From: Alphaproteobacteria bacterium
GTDB taxonomy: Bacteria > Pseudomonadota > Alphaproteobacteria > CACIAM-22H2
Assembly (NCBI GenBank): GCA_016793165.1
Contig: JAEULA010000016.1
Coordinates: forward strand, 62,001 to 126,000
Length of the DNA: 64,000 nt
Reading direction: 5' to 3'
Positions 57,677-64,000 of this stretch are shown piece after piece. Both the position numbers and the translations under genes were made by a program. Every line of letters starts with the position of its first letter. The stretch's first letter is position 1. Under the pieces are notes generated by a model. The model did not search any database. It saw only the letters and a program-made list of their open reading frames with translations, and had not been told where the DNA came from.

Positions 57677-58375
57677 ATGTCCGAGCCGGCGATCGACCTG
57701 CGCGACGTGCGCTTCCGCTGGCGCGACGACGCGCCCTGGGTCATCGACGGCTGCTCGTTCGCGGTCGGTCGCGCGGAGGCCGTGTTCCTGGCGGGCCCGA
57801 GCGGCAGCGGCAAGAGCACGCTCTTGGCCCTGCTCGCGGGGATCGCCATCCCGACGCAGGGCGAGGTCCGCGTCCTCGGCCGCCCGCTCGGCGCGATGAG
57901 CGGGGCGGCGCGCGACCGGCTCCGCGCCGACCGCATCGGCGTGATCTTCCAGCTCTTCAACCTGCTGCCCTATCTGTCGGTCGTCGAGAACGTGACGCTG
58001 CCCTGCCTGTTCTCGCCGGCGCGTCGCGCCGCCGCCGCGGCCCGGGGCGGCGCACCCGCCGAAGCGCGCCGCCTCCTCGATCGCCTGGGCCTCGGCGACG
58101 CGGAGCTCCAGCGGCGCAAGGTCGGCGAGCTCTCGGTCGGCCAGCAGCAGCGCGTCGCCGCCGCCCGCGCCCTGATCGGCGCCCCGGCCATGGTTCTCGC
58201 CGACGAGCCGACCTCGGCGCTCGATGCCGAGCTGCGGATCGAGTTCGTCGAGCTGCTGCTGCGCGAATGCGCCGCCGCGGAGTCGGCCGTCGTCTTCGTG
58301 AGCCACGACCGCTCGCTCGCCGCGCGTTTCGCACGCCGGCTCGAGATGCCCAACCTCGCCCGCGCGGCGGCATGA
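57677..58375 (+). CDS. ABC transporter ATPase, LolD/MacB type
   Basis: The 232-residue ATPase starts at ATG 57677, 13 bases after the DUF2796 gene. It has Walker A GPSGSGKSTL, Q-loop VIFQLFNLLPYLSVVENV, signature LSVGQQQRVAAARAL, Walker B MVLADEPTSALD and H-loop VVFVSHDRSLAAR. The LolD/MacB-type Q-loop region matches ATPases that pair with FtsX-type permeases. It likely energises the permease encoded 4 bases downstream, as in the ZrgABC system. Confidence 0.92.
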   Translation: MSEPAIDLRDVRFRWRDDAPWVIDGCSFAVGRAEAVFLAGPSGSGKSTLLALLAGIAIPTQGEVRVLGRPLGAMSGAARDRLRADRIGVIFQLFNLLPYLSVVENVTLPCLFSPARRAAAAARGGAPAEARRLLDRLGLGDAELQRRKVGELSVGQQQRVAAARALIGAPAMVLADEPTSALDAELRIEFVELLLRECAAAESAVVFVSHDRSLAARFARRLEMPNLARAAA

Positions 58376-58379
58376 GGCG

Positions 58380-59639
58380 ATGACGATCCTCCTCCTCGCC
58401 TGGAAGAGCCTTTGGAACCGCCGCCTGGCGGCGGGACTGCTGCTGCTGTCGATCGCGCTCAGCAGCGCGCTGCTGCTCGGGGTCGAGCGGCTGCGCGTGC
58501 AGGCGCGCGAGAGCTTCACCCGCAGCCTCAGCGGCACCGACCTGGTCGTCGGCGCGCGCAGCGGACCGGTCGCATTGATGCTCTACGCCGTCTTCCGCAT
58601 CGGGGACGCGACGAACAACATCGCGTGGCGCAGCCACCAGCGCATCGCCGCGGATCCGCGCGTCGCCTGGACCGTGCCGCTGTCCCTCGGGGACTCGCAT
58701 CGCGGCTACCGCGTGCTCGGCACCAACGCCGCCTATTTCGAGCGCTACCGCACGGGCGACGACAGGCCCCTGGCCCTCGCCGCCGGCGCCCGCTTCGCCG
58801 ACGTCTTCGAGGCGGTGCTCGGCCACGAGGTCGCGGACCGACTGGGCTATCGCTTGGGCCAAACCATCGTGCTCGCGCACGGCGCCGGCGAGGTGAGCTT
58901 CGTCGAGCATGACGACCGGCCGTTTCGCGTCGTCGGAATCCTGGCGCCCACCGGCACGCCCGTCGACCGCACGATCCATGTCCCGCTCGAGGGTATCGAG
59001 GCGCTGCATGTCGACTGGGAGGGCGGCGCGCCGCCGCCCGGCCGCACGCGCAGCAGCGAGCAGGTCCGCGGCCTGGATCTGACGCCCAAGACGATCACCG
59101 CGATCCTGGTCGGCCTCAAGTCGCGCGTCGCGACCTTCGCCGTCCAGCGCGCGATCAACGAGCTGCCCGACGAGCCGCTTCTCGCCGTGATCCCCGGCCT
59201 CGCGCTGGAGCAGCTCTGGGACATCGTCGGCGTCGCGGAGAACGCGCTGCGCCTGGTCGCGGCGGGGGTGCTCGCGACCAGCCTCGCCGGCCTCGTCGCC
59301 CTCGCACTCGCCGTCCTCGACGCGCGTCGACGCGAGATCGCGATCCTGCGCGCGCTCGGCGCACGCCCGGTGCAGGTGTTCGCGCTCGTCGTCGGCGAGA
59401 GCGCCATCGTGACGCTCGCCGGCGCGACACTCGGGCTCGTCCTGCTGCAGGGCGGCGTCGCGCTGCTCGCCGATTGGATCCTGGGACGCTTCGGACTCGT
59501 CCTCGACACCGGCTGGCCGAGCCCGACGGAAGCGCTCATGCTGGCGGCCGTTGTCGCCAGCGGCGCGGCGGCGGGCTTCGTGCCCGGCTGGCGCGCCTAT
59601 CGCCTGTCGCTGTCCGAAGGCATGAGGCTCCGCCTATGA
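58380..59639 (+). CDS. FtsX-type ABC transporter permease
   Basis: The 419-residue membrane protein has one N-terminal helix (LAAGLLLLSIALSSALLLGV), a large periplasmic domain of about 230 residues, and three C-terminal helices (LVAAGVLATSLAGLVALALA, LVVGESAIVTLAGATLGLVL, ALMLAAVVASGAAAGFVPGW), the MacB/LolC/FtsX plan. The conserved cytoplasmic DARRREIAILRALGARPVQV lies between helices 2 and 3. With the ATPase and ZrgA-like protein it forms a candidate metal uptake or envelope transporter. It overlaps the DUF3299 gene start (ATGA). Confidence 0.91.
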   Translation: MTILLLAWKSLWNRRLAAGLLLLSIALSSALLLGVERLRVQARESFTRSLSGTDLVVGARSGPVALMLYAVFRIGDATNNIAWRSHQRIAADPRVAWTVPLSLGDSHRGYRVLGTNAAYFERYRTGDDRPLALAAGARFADVFEAVLGHEVADRLGYRLGQTIVLAHGAGEVSFVEHDDRPFRVVGILAPTGTPVDRTIHVPLEGIEALHVDWEGGAPPPGRTRSSEQVRGLDLTPKTITAILVGLKSRVATFAVQRAINELPDEPLLAVIPGLALEQLWDIVGVAENALRLVAAGVLATSLAGLVALALAVLDARRREIAILRALGARPVQVFALVVGESAIVTLAGATLGLVLLQGGVALLADWILGRFGLVLDTGWPSPTEALMLAAVVASGAAAGFVPGWRAYRLSLSEGMRLRL

Positions 59640-60196
59640 CGCCGCGCCGCCGTCTCCTCGCCATCGCCCTGTCGGCGCCGCTCGGCCTGCGCGCCACGAT
59701 CGCCGCCGCGCAGGAGCGGCGCGGCGCCGCCGGCGGCCCGCGCACGCTTCAGTGGCGCGACCTCGTGCCCGGCGGCTTCGACATCGATGCGATCTACAAG
59801 CGCTACGCCGAGGCCGTCGCCGAGATGGGAGAGGACGACCCGCGGGCCGAGGAGAAGCGCCGCGAGGTCGCCGCCGCCTTTGCCCAGGCCCCGGTCGTCG
59901 CCGAGCTCGACGGCTCGATCGTGCGCCTGCCGGGCTACCCCGTGCCGCTCGACGGCGACGTGCGCGCGATGAAGAGCTTCCTGCTCGTGCCGTTCTACGG
60001 CGCGTGCATCCACGTGCCGCCGCCGCCGCCCAACCAGATCGTCCACGTCGTCGCCGACAAGCCCGTACGACTGCCCGGCCCGATCACCGATCCGGTCTGG
60101 GCGACCGGCGTGATGCGCGTCCAGCCGGCACGCACCGAGCTCGCCGAGGCCGGCTACACGCTGCAGCTGCGCGAGCTGAAGCGCTACCGCGCCTGA
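59636..60196 (+). CDS. DUF3299 exported protein
   Basis: The 186-residue protein starts at ATG 59636-59638, overlapping the permease stop. It has a twin-arginine-like/Sec leader (RRRLLAIALSAPLGLRATIA) and the DUF3299 signatures: LQWRDLVPGGFDID at the mature start and FLLVPFYGACIHVPPPPPNQ with its single conserved Cys. DUF3299 proteins commonly follow FtsX-type metal transporters and the group is listed as a partner of ZrgA-type systems; its role is unknown. It ends the operon. Confidence 0.88.
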   Translation: MTPRRRLLAIALSAPLGLRATIAAAQERRGAAGGPRTLQWRDLVPGGFDIDAIYKRYAEAVAEMGEDDPRAEEKRREVAAAFAQAPVVAELDGSIVRLPGYPVPLDGDVRAMKSFLLVPFYGACIHVPPPPPNQIVHVVADKPVRLPGPITDPVWATGVMRVQPARTELAEAGYTLQLRELKRYRA

Positions 60197-60307
60197 CCGG
60201 CGCCGCGCCGCCGACGATTTCCGCGGCCGGGCGGGGCGCACATCGGCGCGCGGCGCCCGGCTCGACGTCCGGCAGCCGCTCCGGCGCACGCGACGGGCGC
60301 CGCCGGA

Positions 60308-61351
60308 TCAGAGCTTCGGGCCCACGCGCCCGCTGTTGCCGGCGATCGAGCGCATGCGCGCCACCGTCTCGCGCTCCGCGCGCTGGCAGCGCACCGGCGG
60401 CAGGCCGGCGAGGACCAGCGCGAGATCCTCGACGACCATCTCGCCGATCCGGAGCAGCACCTCGGGCAGCCCGCCGGCCCGATGCGAGGACAGCAGCAGC
60501 CGCGAGCCGCGCACGGGATCGTCGGGCGCGACGGGCTCGACCGGAAACACGTCGCTCGCCGCGCGGAAGGCGCCGGCGTTCGCCAGCTCGACGAAGGCGG
60601 GGAATTCCACCACCGCCGCACGGCTTGCGAGCACGACGACCGCGTCGCGCGCGATGGTGGCCAGCCTGGCGCGATCGAGGAAGCCGGCGTTGTCCGCCGT
60701 GACTCCGGCGAGGATGAACAGGACGCGGCTGGACGCGAGGACGTCGGCCAGCGACGCCGGCTCGGCCCCCTGCGCGCGCAGGAACCCGTCGGGCAGCCAG
60801 GGATCGTGGATGCGCACGCGGCCACCGAAGGGACGCAGCAGCGGCAGCAGGGCGCGGCCGAGACTGCCGAAGCCGATCAGCCCGAAGCCGGCACCGGAGA
60901 GCACGAAGCTCTCGCGATTTCCGCGACTGCCGTACACCTCGGTGCCGTCGCGCATCGCGCGGTCCCCCGCGGTGAGGCCGCGCGCGAGATCGAGCGCCGC
61001 GCCGAGCGCCCATTCGGCGACCGGCTGCGCGAAGACCGGACCGATGCCCAGCACATGGATGCCGCGCGCGAAGCAACCCGCGTAGTCGACGTTCTGGAGG
61101 AAGTTGCCCTCGACGTTGAACACCGCGCGCAGCCCCGGCGCGCGCGCCAGACGCTCGGCCGGAAGGTCGGTGTGGCCGATCACCGCCGCTGCCTCGGGCA
61201 GCCAGCGCTCGACCTCCGCCGCGGGGAGCTTCTCCGCATCGCGCCCGACGACGCGCGCCATCGCGTTCAGCCGCGTCCAGTCGAAGTCGGTGAAGATCTG
61301 CGCGCGCGGCCGCGGCAGCGGATCGAACAGGACGACGGGACGGCCGGTCAC
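60308..61351 (-). CDS. D-isomer-specific 2-hydroxyacid dehydrogenase
   Basis: The 347-residue enzyme starts at GTG 61349-61351, overlapping the stop of the preceding small gene (GTGA). It has the two-domain D-2-hydroxyacid dehydrogenase fold with the NAD motif FGLIGFGSLGRALLPLL (about residue 158), an active-site Arg in VVVLASRAAVVEFPAF, Glu in VFPVEPVAPDDP and His in LLLSSHRAGGLPEVLL. NAD(P)-dependent reduction of a 2-keto acid such as hydroxypyruvate or glyoxylate is expected. It is the last gene of a sugar-transporter operon, consistent with sugar-acid metabolism. Confidence 0.92.
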   Translation of the reverse strand: MTGRPVVLFDPLPRPRAQIFTDFDWTRLNAMARVVGRDAEKLPAAEVERWLPEAAAVIGHTDLPAERLARAPGLRAVFNVEGNFLQNVDYAGCFARGIHVLGIGPVFAQPVAEWALGAALDLARGLTAGDRAMRDGTEVYGSRGNRESFVLSGAGFGLIGFGSLGRALLPLLRPFGGRVRIHDPWLPDGFLRAQGAEPASLADVLASSRVLFILAGVTADNAGFLDRARLATIARDAVVVLASRAAVVEFPAFVELANAGAFRAASDVFPVEPVAPDDPVRGSRLLLSSHRAGGLPEVLLRIGEMVVEDLALVLAGLPPVRCQRAERETVARMRSIAGNSGRVGPKL

Positions 61352-61728
61352 GTGCGCGGCGTCCCGACGACGAGCGGCGGCAGGCGCGTGTTCTGGGCCC
61401 TGAACCAGAGCTGCAGCTGGTAGCGCTCGGAGCGGCGCCCGTCCTCGGCGCGCGCCTCGAGCTGGCCGACATGCACGGCCAGGTCCGTGAAGCGGTAGGC
61501 GCCGCGCGCATCGGTGGTGGCGCGCCGCTTCTCCTGGTAGTTCACGAAGTTGCGCTCGAAGAAGATCACCGTCGCCCCGGCGACGGGCGCGCCGCGCGCG
61601 TCGCGGACCTCGCCTTCGATGATGCCGTCGTCGTTGGCGGCGACGTAGAGGTTCCAGGCGCCGACCAGCACCGCCAGGACGGCGGGCACGTAGACGAAGC
61701 GGTGGCGCAGCACGACGGACCAGTTCAT
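61348..61728 (-). CDS. Membrane-anchored small protein with carboxypeptidase regulatory-like domain
   Basis: The 126-residue protein starts at ATG 61726-61728, overlapping the permease stop (ATGA). A single N-terminal membrane segment (FVYVPAVLAVLVGAWNLYVA) anchors it, and residues 35-125 form one CarboxypepD_reg-like beta sandwich (IIEGEVRDARGAPVAGATVI and ARGAYRFTDLAVHVGQLEAR). The domain usually serves as a transthyretin-like adhesion or binding module facing the periplasm. Its presence inside a sugar transporter operon is uncommon and its role is not known. Confidence 0.78.
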   Translation of the reverse strand: MNWSVVLRHRFVYVPAVLAVLVGAWNLYVAANDDGIIEGEVRDARGAPVAGATVIFFERNFVNYQEKRRATTDARGAYRFTDLAVHVGQLEARAEDGRRSERYQLQLWFRAQNTRLPPLVVGTPRT

Positions 61729-62537
61729 CCCTTGGTCGCCCCCGAGGTGAGGCCGCGGATGAACTCCTTCTGCGCCATCAGGAAGATCGCCAGCCCGGGG
61801 ACCAGCACCATGACCACGAACGCGTAGAGCGCGCCGGTGGTGTTCTCCAGCACGGAGAGGAACCGCGCGAGGCCGAGCGGAAGGGTCTGCATGTCGGACG
61901 TGCGGGTGACGATCAGCGGCCACATGAACGAGTTCCACGACCAGATGAAGGTCAGGATCACGTTGGTGGCGATCGCCGGCTTGGACAGCGGCAGCATGAT
62001 GCGCACGACGATGCGCCACTCGGAGAGGCCGTCGATGCGCGCGGCGTCGATCAGCGACTTCGGCACCGCCTCGAAGCTCGCCTTGAAGATGAAGATGCAG
62101 ATGATCGTCGAGAGCAGCGGCAGCGCGATGCCGAGATGGGTGTTGAGCGCACCGAGCCACGACGTGATCAGGTAGGCGGGGATGATCGTCGCCTGGAACG
62201 GGATCAGCATGCACGACAGCAGCAGCAGCACCACCCAGCGCCGGGCCGGGAAGTCCTTGGTCAGCGCGTAGCCGGCGGCCGTGTTGAACAGCAGGTTGCC
62301 GCAGATCGCCATCGCGGTGACGATCACCGAGTTGAGCAGGTAGCGCGTGAACGGGATCAGGTACCAGACGTCGACGTAATTGAAGAGGTGCGGGTCCTGC
62401 GGAAGGATCCGCGGCGGGTAGGCGTAGATGTTCTCGCCGGTGAGCGAGGTCTTCACGACCCAGTAGAACGGGATCAGCATCAGCGTGCAGACCGCGACCA
62501 TGGTCGCGTGACGGGGCCAGGTCGGCGCGCGGCGCAT
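61725..62537 (-). CDS. Carbohydrate ABC transporter permease (MalG/UgpE-like)
   Basis: The 270-residue inner-membrane protein has about six helices and the MalG-type EAA coupling loop SLIDAARIDGLSEWRIVVRI (about residue 175) followed by MLPLSKPAIATNVILTFIW. It pairs with the permease encoded directly upstream (62542-63459), 4 bases away, and its stop overlaps the start of the small anchored gene. No ATPase is encoded in the visible part of the operon. Confidence 0.93.
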   Translation of the reverse strand: MRRAPTWPRHATMVAVCTLMLIPFYWVVKTSLTGENIYAYPPRILPQDPHLFNYVDVWYLIPFTRYLLNSVIVTAMAICGNLLFNTAAGYALTKDFPARRWVVLLLLSCMLIPFQATIIPAYLITSWLGALNTHLGIALPLLSTIICIFIFKASFEAVPKSLIDAARIDGLSEWRIVVRIMLPLSKPAIATNVILTFIWSWNSFMWPLIVTRTSDMQTLPLGLARFLSVLENTTGALYAFVVMVLVPGLAIFLMAQKEFIRGLTSGATKG

Positions 62538-62541
62538 CGAC

Positions 62542-63459
62542 TCAGCGCTCCAAGGCGCCGGCGTTGCCGCCGGACAGGCGGTTCGCGAGCCAGGTCAGCA
62601 CGATCAGCAGCAGGAACTGCACGACGGTCAGTGCCGCGGCATAGTCGAAGCGCGTCTGGCCGAAGCCCGACTTGTAGATGTGCGTGATCAGGAGCTCGGT
62701 CGCATGGCCGGGACCGCCGTTCGTCATCACGTAGATCAGGTCGAAGCTCGTGAACGAGTTCAGGATGCCGACGACGATGCAAAGGAAGATCGATGGGCGC
62801 AGCAGCGGCAGGGTGATGCGGAGGAACCGCGCCACCGGCGGCACGCCGTCGACCCGCGCCGCCTCGTAGAGGTGCTGCGGGATGCTCTGCAGCCCGGTCA
62901 GCAGGATGATCATGTAGAAGCCGAGCACCTGCCAGAACTCGGCGACGATGACGCAGGCGAGCGCGAGGTCGAAGCTCTGCAGGAACTTGATCGGCTCGTC
63001 GACGACGCCCGACGACCGCAGCACGTAGTTGATGAAGCCGCCGCGCTCGTCGTAGAGCCAGCGCCAGATGATGCCGACCGCCACCGTCATCAGCGGATAG
63101 GACGTGAAGACGATGGTGCGGTAGACCGCCGCGCCGCGCAGGTCCGAGTTCACCAGCAGCGCGATGCCCAACGCCACGGCGATCGCAATCGGCGAGCAGC
63201 CGATGAAGATCAGCGTGTTGGTCAGCGCCTCCCAGAACACGTCGTCGTCGAGCAGCATCTCCTCGTAGTGCTCGACGCCGATCCATTTCGCCGGCTTCAG
63301 CGGCGACCAGGAATGGAAGGAGAGCCAGAGGTTCCAGCCCAGCGGCAGGATCCGGTAGAGGAAGAAGATCGACAGCGCAGGCAGCAGGAAGGACGCGACG
63401 AGCGCGACCTCGCGCGTGCGCTTGCGGTGGATCCAGGAGGCTGCCGTCGACATCGGCAT
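62542..63459 (-). CDS. Sugar ABC transporter permease (MalF/UgpA-like)
   Basis: The 305-residue inner-membrane protein shows the MalF/UgpA pattern: a charged N-terminus, first helix VALVASFLLPALSIFFLYRI, and the coupling loop LYEAARVDGVPPVARFLRIT near residue 210. Two nearby starts are possible, ATG 63459 and ATG 63453; 63459 is used. It lies 167 bases after the receptor gene, with a strong hairpin in the gap. Confidence 0.92.
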   Translation of the reverse strand: MPMSTAASWIHRKRTREVALVASFLLPALSIFFLYRILPLGWNLWLSFHSWSPLKPAKWIGVEHYEEMLLDDDVFWEALTNTLIFIGCSPIAIAVALGIALLVNSDLRGAAVYRTIVFTSYPLMTVAVGIIWRWLYDERGGFINYVLRSSGVVDEPIKFLQSFDLALACVIVAEFWQVLGFYMIILLTGLQSIPQHLYEAARVDGVPPVARFLRITLPLLRPSIFLCIVVGILNSFTSFDLIYVMTNGGPGHATELLITHIYKSGFGQTRFDYAAALTVVQFLLLIVLTWLANRLSGGNAGALER

Positions 63460-63584
63460 CGATCATCCCCTCGCGTCGCGCGACGCGCGGTCGGAGGTGA
63501 GGCCGCGCGACGCGAGGACGGCGAGGCCAGGCGCAGCGTCGGAAACCACCATCGACCTCCCCGTCGCGCGCCTCGCGCGCGCCG

Positions 63585-63617
63585 CCCCTCCTGTCCGGGC
63601 TTTCCGGACAGGAGGGG
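63585..63617 (-). terminator. Perfect 14-bp stem-loop between receptor and permease genes
   Basis: CCCCTCCTGTCCGG (63585-63598) and its exact complement at 63604-63617 enclose a 5-base loop. The structure lies 9 bases past the binding-protein stop (63627) on the transcribed strand. No U-run follows, so it more likely stabilises receptor mRNA or attenuates read-through into the permease genes. Confidence 0.6.
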
Positions 63618-63626
63618 ATGCCCGGT

Positions 63627-64000
63627 TCACGTCCGGCGCAGCTCGCGCGCCACGCGGCGCTCGGCGTCGGCGAGCGCGGTCTTGGCGTCCTTGCGGCCGA
63701 GCACCGCATTCTGGAACTCCGGCCAGAACGCGTCCTTGACCCGGCTGTCGTTCCCGAGGCGCCAGTTGCCGCACATCTTGTCCGTGTGCTCGAACTGCGT
63801 CTTGAGCACCGAGAAGGCCAGCGGATCCTCCTTCTGCAGGCGATCGAGCTGCGAATTGTCGACCGCCTTGTTGCCGGTCAGCACGCTGGCGGTGCGCGAG
63901 AACTTGTCGGCCACGTCGTTGTCGGTCAGGTACTTCACGAAATCCCAGGCGAGTTCCGGATTGCGCGAGCCCTTGGAGATGCCGAGGCCGTGCGAGTTCG
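63627..64000 (-). CDS. C-terminal part of a sugar ABC transporter substrate-binding protein
   Basis: The gene enters from the right edge; about 124 codons are visible in frame (reading from GLGISKGSRNPELAWDFVKY through MCGNWRLGNDSRVKDAFWPE to the end ERRVARELRRT). The visible part is the late C-terminal lobe of a family-1 (SBP_bac_1) receptor: the SKGSRNPELAWDFVKYLTD helix is diagnostic. The N-terminal two thirds, including leader and ligand pocket, lie outside the window. It precedes the two sugar permease genes on the same strand, with a stem-loop between. Confidence 0.82.
   Translation of the reverse strand, partial: NSHGLGISKGSRNPELAWDFVKYLTDNDVADKFSRTASVLTGNKAVDNSQLDRLQKEDPLAFSVLKTQFEHTDKMCGNWRLGNDSRVKDAFWPEFQNAVLGRKDAKTALADAERRVARELRRT

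Noticed and set aside
1..64000. CRISPR array, rRNA or tRNA genes
   Set aside because: No regularly spaced short direct repeats and no cloverleaf or rRNA-like segment were noticed by reading; a covariance search could still find a missed tRNA.

Overview
The window is very GC-rich (G or C at nearly every third codon position), densely coded, and organised in long same-strand operons whose genes often overlap by ATGA/GTGA/TTGA. Twin-arginine or Sec leaders on solute-binding proteins, the many ABC importers, a Rhizobium-type phosphonate monoester hydrolase and an Anbu protease operon suggest a heterotrophic soil or plant-associated alphaproteobacterium (inference; no rRNA or tRNA gene was seen). 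It looks chromosomal. One intact insertion sequence is the only clear mobile element.

Layout. 0-3 kb: end of an unidentified gene, a multi-pass membrane protein, an M24 peptidase. 3.1-9 kb (minus): an Anbu operon (ATP-grasp, alpha-E, Anbu) continuing into a contractile tail sheath gene and a fumarate-reductase-like flavoprotein. 9-19.3 kb (minus): ten closely packed genes: a NMT1-type binding protein, isochorismatase-like hydrolase, acyl-CoA dehydrogenase, amidohydrolase, acyl-CoA ligase, a complete polyamine-type ABC importer and a serine hydrolase. These look like uptake plus CoA-dependent breakdown of one unidentified compound. 19.4-21.7 kb: an alpha/beta-hydrolase-like protein without the usual catalytic Ser and His, and an IS5-type element sitting in the centre of a large palindromic repeat. 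21.7-28.4 kb: a divergent catabolic cluster (ureidoglycolate-lyase-like protein and amidohydrolase; flavoprotein and taurine/nitrate-type transporter with two binding proteins). 28.6-32 kb: universal stress protein, ArsC/YffB-like protein, branched-chain aminotransferase, phenylalanine hydroxylase. 32.2-39.4 kb (plus): TrpX-like binding protein, MBL hydrolase, secreted protein, second ureidoglycolate-lyase-like protein, polar amino acid transporter without its ATPase, NAD epimerase, SDR. 39.4-44.3 kb: GDSL esterase with C-terminal anchor, and an operon joining a small protein and a methyltransferase to an SsuBC-type transporter.

44.4-53.2 kb (minus) is an eight-gene run in which a dipeptide-type ABC importer is bracketed by a phosphonate monoester/phosphodiester hydrolase and a glycerophosphodiester phosphodiesterase, suggesting that it scavenges phosphodiesters. 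A second copy of the palindromic repeat lies inside it. 53.4-56.8 kb: a solitary phage late-control D/VgrG-like hub gene, a proline iminopeptidase and an MBL protein. 57-60.2 kb (plus): a ZrgA-type metal uptake operon. 60.3-64 kb (minus): a sugar ABC importer ending in an anchored small-domain protein and a 2-hydroxyacid dehydrogenase. The binding-protein gene runs off the window edge.

The least-explained features are the sheath gene in the Anbu operon, the distant solitary hub gene, the phosphodiester operon, and the repeat family with an IS at one apex.
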